Shown: positions 18,490 to 27,850, counted from the first letter of the stretch. The stretch: 64,000 bases of DNA from UBA1275 sp002323515 (GCA_964007875.1 CAXGAH010000001.1:127455-191454), one strand, 5' to 3'. A program made the numbers and translations. The notes: a model not told the origin generated them from the letters alone.

Positions 18490-19056
18490 ATGAAATCTCT
18501 GTTTAATTATTTCTTTCGAGGCCTACTTGTAGTTTTTCCATTAGGTGCCACCTTTTTTATTACCGGCATCTCCATTGAATGGCTCAATACACTCAGCTCT
18601 AGCTGGATACCAGGGGATTGGGCTCAATCCATACCAGGGCTAGGACTCCTGCTCTCATTTGCCATCATTGTAGCCATAGGGCTGGTTTTCTCTATCACTC
18701 TGACCAAACCTATTATCCAATTCGTCGAAAAAATACTCACAAAAACACCCATCATCAGTATCATATATCATTCCCTCAAAGATTTAACCGAAGCTTTTGT
18801 GGGCGAAAAGAAAAAATTCGACCGGCCTGCACTCGTTCAACTAAGCGCCGATGGTCCCTACCGGATCGGATTCATCACCCAAGAACATTTTAAAGTCGAC
18901 TCCTTTGAATTAACCGCCGTTTACTGCCCTCATTCCTACAACTTTTCCGGAAATCTCTTTCTGGTTGAGTCGACTAGAATCTACCCCATGGACATGGATC
19001 CTTCACAAGCCATGCGACTTATAGTTTCAGGCGGAGTGAGCCAAACTGAGAAATAA
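18490..19056 (+). CDS. DUF502 family membrane protein
   Basis: 188-residue inner-membrane protein of the DUF502 family. Two strong membrane segments are visible, at about residues 8-30 and 47-72. They are followed by TKTPIISIIYHSLKDL and a soluble domain with the family phrase RPALVQLSADGPYRIGFIT. No enzymatic function is established for the family in bacteria. It is divergent from alaS and converges with the ferredoxin-NADP reductase gene four bases downstream. Confidence 0.88.
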   Translation: MKSLFNYFFRGLLVVFPLGATFFITGISIEWLNTLSSSWIPGDWAQSIPGLGLLLSFAIIVAIGLVFSITLTKPIIQFVEKILTKTPIISIIYHSLKDLTEAFVGEKKKFDRPALVQLSADGPYRIGFITQEHFKVDSFELTAVYCPHSYNFSGNLFLVESTRIYPMDMDPSQAMRLIVSGGVSQTEK

Positions 19057-19060
19057 CACT

Positions 19061-20014
19061 CTAATATACTTCCTCAAAGGTCCTTTCGGATGGTTTGACC
19101 TGAGTTTTTAGCTCTTCCCAAGTCCATTCCATTGGATCTTTATCCGCTAAATCACCACGTAAACTCAAGTAATCTAAGAAACCTTGCTTTGCTAATTGTT
19201 CGTAAATGCCGGTTTGCATTCCCTTCATCCCGCATAAGTAGACCAGGGTGTTATTCGCACCTAAAATAGGCGACAACAACTCAGAATAATCTTCAATAGC
19301 TGTTTGAACGTATTTTTTCGCCCCATTTTCACGACGATCTTCTCGAGAAATCATGGTCAGATAATGGACATTCAGATGCATAGCGTCTAAGCCTTCGAAA
19401 TATTCTTTGTAAAGCAGATCTGTACGGTATGGACATCCAAATACCAACACAATTTGCCCTTTATGCCCTGCTTCAATTAACTCCATGATCATGCCCCTGA
19501 AGGGGGCCACACCCGTGCCTGTTGCAAAAAAAACAAAATTAAATTCTTCTACATTTTCTGGTAACAAATAACGCTTCCCACTAGGCCCTGTAATCTGAAG
19601 AGAGTCCCCAGGCTTCAAATTAGACAAATAATTCGAGCAAACCCCTGTATAAAACACACCGTCTACCTCTTCATTTGCCCTCTTGACAGTGGTTGAAACG
19701 AGATGAGCTTGACCTTGCTCTCCTTTTGATGGCGAAGAAACCGAATACAACCTTAGTTTATGTGGTTTACCTTTTTCGTTTTCTCCGGGCGGTAATATGC
19801 CTATAGATTGCCCTGATCTAAATACTCCCTCTAGGCCTGTACCTGAAAGATCAATGGTGATATGGCGAATAACGTTAGGGCTAGAATTATCCGTACAAAT
19901 ATAATTCTCAGCAATTGTTGCCGTGGTTGGTTTTTTGGGGGTAAAAAGATTAATCTCTACTTCGGGTAGGATAATTTCTGGCGCAGCATTGCCTAGTGTA
20001 GTGTTGTCTGACAT
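19061..20014 (-). CDS. Plant-type ferredoxin-NADP(+) reductase
   Basis: Flavoprotein of the plant/cyanobacterial FNR class, which moves electrons between ferredoxin (or flavodoxin) and NADP(H). The FAD-binding RLYSVSS, the GVCSNYL block, the NADP-binding ATGTGVAPFRGM and YLCGMKGMQTGI are all present in the usual order, and the protein ends EEVY, with the C-terminal Tyr that stacks on FAD in chloroplast FNR. I start at ATG 20014 (317 residues); the longer frame upstream adds 49 residues that do not look like the family and would overlap the divergent gene. An N-terminal region of about 45 residues precedes the FAD domain. No ferredoxin gene is adjacent. A benzoyl-CoA-epoxidase-like reductase is an alternative but less likely. 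Confidence 0.87.
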   Translation of the reverse strand: MSDNTTLGNAAPEIILPEVEINLFTPKKPTTATIAENYICTDNSSPNVIRHITIDLSGTGLEGVFRSGQSIGILPPGENEKGKPHKLRLYSVSSPSKGEQGQAHLVSTTVKRANEEVDGVFYTGVCSNYLSNLKPGDSLQITGPSGKRYLLPENVEEFNFVFFATGTGVAPFRGMIMELIEAGHKGQIVLVFGCPYRTDLLYKEYFEGLDAMHLNVHYLTMISREDRRENGAKKYVQTAIEDYSELLSPILGANNTLVYLCGMKGMQTGIYEQLAKQGFLDYLSLRGDLADKDPMEWTWEELKTQVKPSERTFEEVY

Positions 20015-20078
20015 AATTTTGTCTGATATAGTAACTTCGATGTTAATGAGTAATGAATAAAATAAGTTAATTTTAGGT

Positions 20079-21308
20079 ATGAGTTTAAAAAAAATTGCTA
20101 TTGTTGGAGCTGGTGTAACTGGACTAACGACGGCAATACTTCTTCGTTTGTCTGGATACAACGTAGAGGTATTTTCTCGTGAACACCCCGTAATTGATCA
20201 TAAGAACCCGTTTTTTGCCAGTTCCTTCCCCGCAGCTTCTATTCTTCCACATTCCTTTAAAAGCCCTATTTCAAAAAAACTTTTCCTAAGCTCAACCCTG
20301 TATTATCATCAGTTATTTGAGCATAATTTCCCAGGTATTCATCGCCAAATTCACTACGAAGTATTTTCTGAAATACTCCAGAGTAATCCCACCTATTTAC
20401 CGTGGCTGCCAGGCTATACTGAGATACCTGTTAATGGGCGTTATTTCATTCCTCATCTTCCCAATAATCCTCTATCACGAGCATGGAAATCCTCCATGTT
20501 TTTCGTTGACTGGCCTATTTATTGGAAGTATTTACTAAGTACGTTTACCACTCTTGAAATTTCTCTAGTCATTGAATCCATTGACTTTTCGCAGATAGAT
20601 TCTCAGTTCCCCGCCAGTGAATATTCATTAGCTATACTAGCTTGTGGTTCCGGTTTCGAAGAAATACGTAATAAACCTCTTAGTTTACTTAAAGGTCACT
20701 TATTAGAAATTTCAAAAGGGCCAACACTATATAATCCAGAGGGAGAGCTATTCTCATATAATTATACCCCACCAACTAAGGTATACAGAACGTTGAATGG
20801 GAAAGCCCAAGATATATACAGTTACCCACGAAGCGGCTCGATGATTCTTGGCGGAAGTCGAATTGCTGGTCATTTGATCGAGGGGGATTGGATAGGTGAT
20901 GACCTACTCACAAACTACAATTGTATAGAAAGCAAGCTAGACTGGCCATATGCCGCTATTTTTGAACTTAACAAAATTCTTATTGAACATAGCATAAATG
21001 CGACTATAGATGCTTCCCAAATTAAGTCCCAGTTACTTGGATACCGTTACTTAGGACCTAATTCATCGCTTTGTTTTAAAGTGGATTCCTCCAGGGATCT
21101 GCCTTATATACATGCTTATGGTTTAGGTGGGGCTGGGGTTACACTTTCATGGGGCTTAGCAAACGAGATAGTAACAAAGACAAATGAACTGTTGGGAACA
21201 CCAGAAATCAACAGTACCCATACCCTTTCACCGTCCATACCGTCTGAAAGTAGCATTGAGAAACCTGAAATGATTGCTAGCTACTTAGCTAATCTTAACT
21301 CTGTATAA
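20079..21308 (+). CDS. FAD-dependent oxidoreductase, D-amino-acid oxidase (DAO) family
   Basis: 409-residue flavoprotein with an N-terminal dinucleotide fold (IAIVGAGVTGLTTAILL) and, near the end, AYGLGGAGVTLSWGLANEIV, the second FAD-contacting segment of the DAO family. The middle contains YSYPRSGSMILGGSR, also seen in eukaryote-like D-amino-acid oxidases. It would oxidise an amine or amino acid, but the substrate is unknown. It is divergent from the FNR gene, with only 64 bases between the two starts, so they share a control region. No signal peptide is visible. Confidence 0.75.
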   Translation: MSLKKIAIVGAGVTGLTTAILLRLSGYNVEVFSREHPVIDHKNPFFASSFPAASILPHSFKSPISKKLFLSSTLYYHQLFEHNFPGIHRQIHYEVFSEILQSNPTYLPWLPGYTEIPVNGRYFIPHLPNNPLSRAWKSSMFFVDWPIYWKYLLSTFTTLEISLVIESIDFSQIDSQFPASEYSLAILACGSGFEEIRNKPLSLLKGHLLEISKGPTLYNPEGELFSYNYTPPTKVYRTLNGKAQDIYSYPRSGSMILGGSRIAGHLIEGDWIGDDLLTNYNCIESKLDWPYAAIFELNKILIEHSINATIDASQIKSQLLGYRYLGPNSSLCFKVDSSRDLPYIHAYGLGGAGVTLSWGLANEIVTKTNELLGTPEINSTHTLSPSIPSESSIEKPEMIASYLANLNSV

Positions 21309-21378
21309 ACAGATTGAAAGGCGTCTAGTTATGAATGCTAAATGATGAAGTTATGAGTATCACACTAGGGCTTTATCA

Positions 21379-21717
21379 TTAAATTTTGCAGAGCACTTTC
21401 CCACGGTAGTTAATCCAATGACCAGTGATAAGAAGTAAACACCCAATGAGAGTAACACCCGGCTTACCGTACTCGCCAAGATGATTATTAAATAACCAGG
21501 CAAAAAATATAATGAGTGTACCAGAAATCAAATAAAAACTCACCCACCTATTGGCATGTAGTCGTTTAAGGGATAATACTACGATTGGCGCAATTGCTAA
21601 TAAAAATACCAAATGAGTAAACTCATATACATGCTCTAAGGCAGGCCATAATGGTATTATTGAGACGAAAACTAGGACCAACAAACAATGTATTGCGCAG
21701 ACCGACGAAAGCCCCAT
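21379..21717 (-). CDS. Small MerC-domain-like membrane protein
   Basis: 112-residue protein with four hydrophobic segments covering most of its length. The start SSVCAIHCLLVLV, with two Cys and a His in the first helix, is the mark of the MerC family, and a late Cys lies in YRGKVLCKI. MerC proteins were described in mercury uptake, but those in Bacteroidota lack mer genes nearby, as here, and their role is unknown. The reading frame before the ATG still reads DFWDRFG, which resembles the N-terminus of relatives, but contains no start codon back to a TGA. The start is therefore uncertain. Confidence 0.65.
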   Translation of the reverse strand: MGLSSVCAIHCLLVLVFVSIIPLWPALEHVYEFTHLVFLLAIAPIVVLSLKRLHANRWVSFYLISGTLIIFFAWLFNNHLGEYGKPGVTLIGCLLLITGHWINYRGKVLCKI

Positions 21718-21815
21718 GCCGAATCTATCCCAGAAATCTTGTTTTGTACCCTCTCAACAAAAGAGAGCTTATCGATTGACGAATCCGTCGTCACTTGCGA
21801 TATTTCTTCTACTAT

Positions 21816-22514
21816 TTATCGCCTGTTACCCAAAATTCTAAGCATAAAAATAAACATGTTTATAAAATCTAAATACAAAGTAAGTGCCCCTAAAATAGCC
21901 ACTTTTCTGCCCACTTCTGATTGCACAATCACTTGAGCGGCAAGTTGCTTAATTTTTTGGGTATCATAGGCTGTGAGCCCAACAAAGACAAGAACCCCTA
22001 TATAACTAATTAACCAATATAGTCCAGAACTCTGCAAAAAAATATTAACAACACTTGCTAGAATAAGCCCAATCAGGGCCATAAAAAGGAGGTTTCCCCA
22101 GCTTGAAAGATCTTGCTTGGTGGTATAGCCATATATACTCATTGCCCCAAACATACCTGCGGTTATGAAAAATGTGGAAGCAACAGAAGCCCCAGTAAAG
22201 ACTATTAATAGCACGGAAAGTGTCATTCCATTGAGAACTGAGTATAAAAGAAACAATCCTATTGCCATATTAGATGACATTCTTTGAATACCTGACATAA
22301 TCCAAAATACTAAGGCAAGTTCAACCAGAATTAAACCAATCAAACCAAAAGAAGAGCTGAATATTAGTTCTAACAAAAACTCAGATTGGGTGGTGCGATA
22401 AGCTACAAAGCCCGTTAGAGTTAAAGCAAAAGTCATCCACAAATAGATCTTTTGCATAAAATCAGCTTCGACTGTTGGTATACTTTCTATATAAGTTCTT
22501 GACTGCATATCCAT
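21816..22514 (-). CDS. Bax inhibitor-1/YccA family membrane protein
   Basis: 232-residue integral membrane protein with seven predicted membrane helices. The family features are VEADFMQKIYLWMTFALTLTG at the N-terminus (shown here in part), the GLTAYDTQKIK motif between helices and the C-terminal ALTLYLDFINMF. Members act as ion channels or membrane-stress regulators (YccA, YbhL). It is monocistronic as far as can be seen. The family call is secure, the physiological role is not. Confidence 0.92.
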   Translation of the reverse strand: MDMQSRTYIESIPTVEADFMQKIYLWMTFALTLTGFVAYRTTQSEFLLELIFSSSFGLIGLILVELALVFWIMSGIQRMSSNMAIGLFLLYSVLNGMTLSVLLIVFTGASVASTFFITAGMFGAMSIYGYTTKQDLSSWGNLLFMALIGLILASVVNIFLQSSGLYWLISYIGVLVFVGLTAYDTQKIKQLAAQVIVQSEVGRKVAILGALTLYLDFINMFIFMLRILGNRR

Positions 22515-22628
22515 AATAAAAGATTTAGATAATTGAGTTTAATAGAATATGACGTGGTTGAGATTCTCCTTAAATATACGAATAAAGACTCATCTTCTTC
22601 GCTAAAGAATGTTATAACAACTCTGGAA

Positions 22629-25385
22629 TTACACTCCAAACCAATAGCTAAGCTTTACTAGAAAAATATTAATGGGCTTGTGATCGAACATATCACCAAA
22701 ATCCCTGGAAATATCCATTAGTCCATTTCCCATAACACCATCCCTTTGTTGTTGCCAAACAAAGAATAACGTAGACCCTGGACTATATTCCCAGCGAAAG
22801 ACTGCATTACCTTGGAGGGCTGTGTAGGTAAAATCAGGTCTGTAAAACCTAAAGGATGTAGGTTCTTCATCCCCAAAACTAACCTCGTATAAGCCTGCTC
22901 CCAAATCGTTTAGCTCTCCCTCATCTACACCATAAAAGTCAAAGTCAAAAGTTTTTTCTTGTTTCAATTCACCAAAGCCAGAGAAACGCGCTGACTGCAC
23001 ATACGGCCTTAAATACGTTTCTAAGGTCATTCGTGGAGAGAATGTCCAATTCAAGCGGATGTTAGCGGATAGGCTTGAATTTTTATTCCTAGCAAAAATA
23101 TATCGATACCCATATGTCTGATCAGCATCAGGATCTGTTGCACTTCTTGCAATTGTTGCCACATACTGGTCTCGCTGAGTTGCTTTGACATACTCTGGCC
23201 CAATAACCAATCTTACTTTTGAATTGACTATCCAATTCAAGTTAATTGAAAAAATATCGTCACTTTTACTATCCAAATCCCTTAAAAAAAACTGAGTGTA
23301 TTCCACACTTAAATTTCTAGACGAATTAGTATTTATTTTATTGAATACATAGAGACTATTTACCGGTTTAACTAAAGGACCACCCCTAGTTAATCGATCA
23401 TCAAATCGATTAAAACTAAGTTGTGTTTCTGTTACCCAAACTAATTGATTATTGAACATTCTATATGATCCGACTGCCCAATTTTGTAAACCAATTTCTC
23501 CGTCGAAATTCCAACCAACCATATATTGATTCCACATTGTAAAATAGCGCCCAACTCTTGGATTTACCTCCTTGTATCTAACATCTAAGGATAAAATTTT
23601 GTAGTCCGATCTATTTTGAAAACCTATATCATTAGTTTCATAACCCGGCGTTACCAATGAATAAGTTAATGATCCCGTCCAGTGTTCACCCGATGCTTTT
23701 TTAAGACTCCATTCCCCAGCAAAACCACTTAAATTGGAAATGGAATTATCCACATCAAAAGATTTTGCATCTAAACGCTGATAATATCTAGTTGGAGATT
23801 GCTGTAAGGCAGTAATGAAAGATTTATCACCATTTACTCTACTAAATGAGACTACCCCACTAGCAATCCATTGCCTATTATTCCAAGAATGTTCCCAATC
23901 CGATCCTACTAAATAATATGAATTTGCCATATACTGCTCAAAATAAGTTTCTTCTACAGAACGAATTACACTACTTACATATCCTCCAACTATTGTATTC
24001 CCCTCATTAAAATCTTTCTTAACCCTTGATACAAAATAATTAGCGAAGGGTTCAATTGGATATACCCCTTTCGACTGATCGGTGTCATCTTGTAGACGTA
24101 CAGTATAGGCTGCCTCCTCTCCTCTAGTTACCGCATCTAAGACGCCAATAGACCATCCATTCCGTGTTTTTCCACTTAATTTCACGGCCCCTGCAATTCG
24201 GGTTTGGTTAGGTCGATCCTGATATACTTGAGCTATGTCATTATTATAAATTGAATTACCATTGAATGCATTGTATGCTGCTATTGAGCCTGAAGGGGAA
24301 CGCCCTATTCTCCTAGAATAAAACGTAATTGGGTTACCTGGAGTGAAATCAGTTTGTGTTTGACCGAAACGAAAAATGTCGCTACCCTCCAAAAAAAATG
24401 GCCTGCGTTCAGGAAAATAAATTTCAAATACTGAAAGATTTATAGTAGCTGGATCTGCTTCAACTTGACCAAAATCAGGATTTATTGTAGCTGTCAGAGT
24501 AAGATCGGATGTGATACCATACTTAATTTCCCCACCAAAACTCTGGCTAATATTGTTAACATCGTAATATGGATCACCACTCACTCTCTGTTCTTTTACG
24601 TTTGTAACAGATGCATAAGGTGTTACCTCTAATCGGCTAAACTCCTTAAGGTTAGATACACCATTTAGTGTGCCAAATCTAGATACCATCCCACTCTCAG
24701 AACGTGAAATAGGTGCCCAAAAATTGATTTCTGAGTTTCGAGCTATACGGCGTTGAAAGTTTATCCCCCACATTTGGTTCACTTTTTTTGCATCATATCT
24801 GATTTGAGACAGAGGTATTTTTATTTCTACTGACCAACCATTTGATAGTATGACTGCCTCTGCTTCCCATACCGCATCCCAAAGAATATCTTCCTGAGTG
24901 TCATCATAATACAAAACGTCTTTTTGGACACCGCGAGGATTAACCGCAAAAGTAAAGGCAGTCCTTTTATCATTGTAACTATCAATGTTTATATAAATCC
25001 AATCTGAGGCAAAGGAACCATCCCTTCTAAATATGGGAGCTACGATAGAGTCCGGATTCTGTTCAAAGGCCATAGCTCCAACCCATAGATATTGATCATC
25101 ATAAGCTACTGATACCTCTGTCGGCTGAGTAGGAACACCTCCATCTACTGGTGTAAACTGAATAAAATCAGCAGCCTTATCACTTGACTTCCAAATTTCC
25201 TCGTCTAGTAAGCCATCTAATCTTATGGTACTGGTTTCGCTCAATCGAGTTGCGTTCAATGTAGACTGACCGAAAACTTCCGCAGTCGATATGAAAAGAA
25301 TGGCACATACTATGCTAGCAAAAGGTTTACTTATAAATGATCTTTGATTTCGTCGGCGCTTCTGTCCATTTTTCAATAAAAACAT
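22629..25385 (-). CDS. DUF5916 outer-membrane protein with N-terminal CBM9-like domain
   Basis: 918-residue secreted protein. A basic N-terminus and a hydrophobic stretch (about 22-38, ending at VFGQ) form a signal peptide. Residues about 45-240 look like the carbohydrate-binding family 9/DOMON-like fold (LDGLLDEEIW, AYDDQYLWVGA). The rest matches DUF5916, with alternating short strands and the phrase FPERRPFFLEGSDIF, as expected for an outer-membrane beta-barrel ending in an aromatic strand (KLSYWFGV). Function is unestablished; sugar binding or uptake is often assumed. The neighbouring GH16 gene, divergent at about 330 bases, fits a polysaccharide theme but does not prove it. Confidence 0.85.
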   Translation of the reverse strand: MFLLKNGQKRRRNQRSFISKPFASIVCAILFISTAEVFGQSTLNATRLSETSTIRLDGLLDEEIWKSSDKAADFIQFTPVDGGVPTQPTEVSVAYDDQYLWVGAMAFEQNPDSIVAPIFRRDGSFASDWIYINIDSYNDKRTAFTFAVNPRGVQKDVLYYDDTQEDILWDAVWEAEAVILSNGWSVEIKIPLSQIRYDAKKVNQMWGINFQRRIARNSEINFWAPISRSESGMVSRFGTLNGVSNLKEFSRLEVTPYASVTNVKEQRVSGDPYYDVNNISQSFGGEIKYGITSDLTLTATINPDFGQVEADPATINLSVFEIYFPERRPFFLEGSDIFRFGQTQTDFTPGNPITFYSRRIGRSPSGSIAAYNAFNGNSIYNNDIAQVYQDRPNQTRIAGAVKLSGKTRNGWSIGVLDAVTRGEEAAYTVRLQDDTDQSKGVYPIEPFANYFVSRVKKDFNEGNTIVGGYVSSVIRSVEETYFEQYMANSYYLVGSDWEHSWNNRQWIASGVVSFSRVNGDKSFITALQQSPTRYYQRLDAKSFDVDNSISNLSGFAGEWSLKKASGEHWTGSLTYSLVTPGYETNDIGFQNRSDYKILSLDVRYKEVNPRVGRYFTMWNQYMVGWNFDGEIGLQNWAVGSYRMFNNQLVWVTETQLSFNRFDDRLTRGGPLVKPVNSLYVFNKINTNSSRNLSVEYTQFFLRDLDSKSDDIFSINLNWIVNSKVRLVIGPEYVKATQRDQYVATIARSATDPDADQTYGYRYIFARNKNSSLSANIRLNWTFSPRMTLETYLRPYVQSARFSGFGELKQEKTFDFDFYGVDEGELNDLGAGLYEVSFGDEEPTSFRFYRPDFTYTALQGNAVFRWEYSPGSTLFFVWQQQRDGVMGNGLMDISRDFGDMFDHKPINIFLVKLSYWFGV

Positions 25386-25717
25386 GGTATGGAAAGTAGT
25401 TAGATTTTTTTAGAGGATGAGTTTCCCATAGGTACTAGACTGAATTGTACATTAGTACGTTCTGAATAAACGATTGTTACAGATTAAGACATAAAAATTA
25501 GCCCTAATCATTGCTGATTTAAGCTTCCCTCATTGATAAAAAGTCTATTTACATTATTTTGTTACATTGTAAAATTATATAGACTAATTTCAGTCTTGTG
25601 AAATATGGATACGTTACATGTTTAACGTAACCACATCCTTGGTAATTCTTCATAAAAATACTCTTTTATCACAAACCATAACTCCCATCATTACTCCCAT
25701 TAGGCTGTTTTACGATC
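25386..25717. other. Divergent intergenic region, DUF5916 / GH16
   Basis: About 330 AT-rich bases between two divergent genes, expected to hold both promoters. The only structured element I see is an inverted repeat at 25610-25629, listed separately. No tRNA, no terminator and no credible coding frame. Confidence 0.5.
25610..25629. repeat. Inverted repeat upstream of GH16 gene
   Basis: Perfect 7-base arms TACGTTA and TAACGTA separated by CATGTT, about 90 bases before the GH16 start. It could be a regulator-binding site for the gene that follows. This is inference from symmetry alone. Confidence 0.35.
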
Positions 25718-26542
25718 ATGAAAAAAATTTTACCACTTCTTTTCCTCGGTATTCTTATGAGCACTATTCATTGTACTCCAAAAACAGAAGAGTACGGAAC
25801 AAGTATAGACAAGCTAATTTGGTCCGATGAATTTGAAGGGGACTTTATTGATACCACCAAATGGAAGTTTGAAAATGGTGATCATGGATGGGGCAATAAC
25901 GAATGGCAAAATTATCAGCCACAAGGCTCTGATAATGTGGAAGTAAAGGATGGCACGCTTCGAATAACTGCGCGAAAAACTGGGCCCGGGCAACAGGTAG
26001 GTGATTATACCTCCGCAAGAATTAATAGTCTGGAATCTTTTTTATATGGAAGAATAGAAATACGTGCCAAAATGCCCGAATATAAAGGACCTGGTATTTG
26101 GCCTGCATTATGGATGTTAGGTGAGAATATCGGGGATCTTGGATGGCCTCTTTGTGGAGAAATCGACTTAATGGAATACATAAGTTCCAACCCTGATTCT
26201 GTTCTAATGACTATCCACTCTCAAGCCAATAATCATATGAACGGCACTCAACTAAGCTCAGGATTCGTACCCCTCCCAAATATTGAGGAGGAGTTCAATA
26301 TTTTTGGACTTCTTTGGGAAGAGGAGCGTCTAGTATTCTATGTAAATGGCCCAGAACAGGTTTTATTAACTATCAACAGGCCAGAAGAGTACAACCAAGA
26401 AAATTGGCCCTTTGATAAACCTCAGTACTTCTTAATGAATATTGCCGTAGGTGGAAATTTAGGCGGATTGGACGGGGTAGATGATTCCATATTTCCTGCT
26501 ACCATGGAAATTGATTATGTCCGGGTATACGCCTTAGACTAA
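25718..26542 (+). CDS. Glycoside hydrolase family 16 lipoprotein (laminarinase-like)
   Basis: 274-residue secreted beta-glucanase. A signal peptide ends at Cys19 (STIHC), a lipobox, so the enzyme is probably anchored to a membrane and may face outwards. The GH16 catalytic signature EIDLMEY is at 148-154, with Glu148 as nucleophile and Glu153 as acid/base. The surrounding IWSDEFEG, WGNNEWQNY and GPGIWPALWMLG blocks are those of beta-1,3-glucanases (laminarinases), consistent with a marine organism that uses algal laminarin. The extra Met in the signature is typical of the laminarinase branch. No polysaccharide-uptake genes (susCD) flank it. Confidence 0.92.
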   Translation: MKKILPLLFLGILMSTIHCTPKTEEYGTSIDKLIWSDEFEGDFIDTTKWKFENGDHGWGNNEWQNYQPQGSDNVEVKDGTLRITARKTGPGQQVGDYTSARINSLESFLYGRIEIRAKMPEYKGPGIWPALWMLGENIGDLGWPLCGEIDLMEYISSNPDSVLMTIHSQANNHMNGTQLSSGFVPLPNIEEEFNIFGLLWEEERLVFYVNGPEQVLLTINRPEEYNQENWPFDKPQYFLMNIAVGGNLGGLDGVDDSIFPATMEIDYVRVYALD

Positions 26543-26573
26543 CACTATACTGGCAAATATTTTCTTGGATTTA

Positions 26574-26852
26574 CTAAGCTGGTGTCAGGTGTACGATTGT
26601 AGCTCCCCATGAAGACCGATCTTTGGCCATTTCGAATGAAAGCACTCGTGAGTCTCGTTCTAATATAGCATGTACTCCCCTTCTTAATACACCTTTACCC
26701 TTCCCGTGTATTATTCGTATTTCTACGATATTTCTGATAATACACTCGGTGATATATTCAGGAATTAGACTGTTTATCTCGTTGGATTTAAACGCATGCA
26801 AATCCAAAATTCCATCTATTGGGTATTCTTGAACTTCATACTTATCTGACAT
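26574..26852 (-). CDS. Smr-domain protein
   Basis: Short protein made almost entirely of a Smr (small MutS-related) domain. The two signatures are LDLHAF near the start and HGKGKGVLR in the middle, which form the nucleic-acid-binding/nuclease core. I begin at ATG 26852 (92 residues); the upstream TTG adds only six residues. Members cut or bind RNA or branched DNA. It follows the Dabb gene closely on the same strand, and the two are likely co-transcribed. Confidence 0.88.
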   Translation of the reverse strand: MSDKYEVQEYPIDGILDLHAFKSNEINSLIPEYITECIIRNIVEIRIIHGKGKGVLRRGVHAILERDSRVLSFEMAKDRSSWGATIVHLTPA

Positions 26853-26863
26853 AGCAATAATAA

Positions 26864-27169
26864 TTACCAAATAGCATCAACCACTCTTCGCTCTATAACA
26901 ATATTTTTGGCGAATGAAAGTACATTTTGATGTTCTGGATGATTGGCGTAACGCTTTAAGGCCTCTTTGTCTGCATGCATAGATAACAAGCAGAGATCGC
27001 AGACTTGCTCCCCTTCCCCTTCAAAATTTACAAATACCTGTAGATGATCAATATCAGAAATTAGCTCCGGCAATCGCTCTAATTGATCCTTGAATTCTTG
27101 AATTAATTGACTTTTAGGAACTCCTTGAAAGTCGTCTTTAATTTTCCAAAGGACAATGTGTTGTAGCAT
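26864..27169 (-). CDS. Dabb (stress-responsive alpha/beta-barrel) domain protein
   Basis: 101-residue single-domain protein that opens with LQHIVLWKIKDD, the hallmark of the Dabb family of ferredoxin-like dimeric barrels. Spacing and length match the family. Function in bacteria is mostly unknown. It lies 11 bases before the Smr gene in the same direction. Confidence 0.88.
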   Translation of the reverse strand: MLQHIVLWKIKDDFQGVPKSQLIQEFKDQLERLPELISDIDHLQVFVNFEGEGEQVCDLCLLSMHADKEALKRYANHPEHQNVLSFAKNIVIERRVVDAIW

Positions 27170-27357
27170 GTAGTATTTATTAGGTGAGTATATATGATTG
27201 CATTAAACAGAGTCTAAACTAAAGTCACCCATTATTGAGCTAGTGAAGACCAAAGAAGCTGGTTATTTTCGAAACGAATTTCACTAAATAAACGTATCTT
27301 TCCAAATCAATGCATTCTTAGCATTTGCATTCAAATTACTGAAATTCTCAAACTATT

Positions 27358-27780
27358 ATGAAAGAACCGATCGATACCCTAGATCAGCACGAAGAATTTG
27401 ACCAAATGGGAGAAGCTCATGCCGGAAGTTCTGAGCTAACCCCTATTAGATTCGATGCATTTGAGCTAAGTAATGACGAAAAAATTAAACAGATAGAGCA
27501 TCACTTTCTTCCATTTATAGGTAAAGCACATGTTGCCTATACATCTAAAGGAAAGGTTATTGGTCTTTCAAAAATGAATCGTTTAGTAGATTATTACTCT
27601 CGAAGACCGCAGGTTCAGGAACGATTAACTCTGCAAATTGCTGATGCAATTTCAGATGCAATGAACACCCAAGATGTGGCCGTCCATATTGACAGTAAGC
27701 ATTTATGTGTTTCAATGAGAGGCATCAAAGATCATGCAAGTAGTACCATAACTTCGGAGTTTAGGGGTGTATTTAGATAA
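27358..27780 (+). pseudogene. folE: GTP cyclohydrolase I with large internal in-frame deletion
   Basis: Clearly derived from FolE, which converts GTP to dihydroneopterin triphosphate. The N-terminal part (TPIRFDAFELSNDEKIKQIE) and the C-terminal part (GKAHVAY, GLSKMNRLVDYYSRRPQVQERL, KHLCVSMRG) are both well conserved. Between them some 70-75 codons of the normal protein are absent: the sequence jumps at IEHHF from the early helix to the second His of the usual CEHHF motif. This removes the zinc-ligand Cys of CEHH and the helix carrying TPxRVAKM. The later His and Cys (KHLC) remain. The product is 140 residues instead of about 210. The frame is intact, so it may still be translated, but normal catalysis is very unlikely. 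A deletion between two EHHF-like sequences, or an assembly error, could explain it. Confidence 0.75.
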
Positions 27781-27850
27781 AGATACGCAACAGAAATGCA
27801 TTTACTTCATTCGCACCCCCTCTGAATAAATATCTAAATATGATAGTAGT

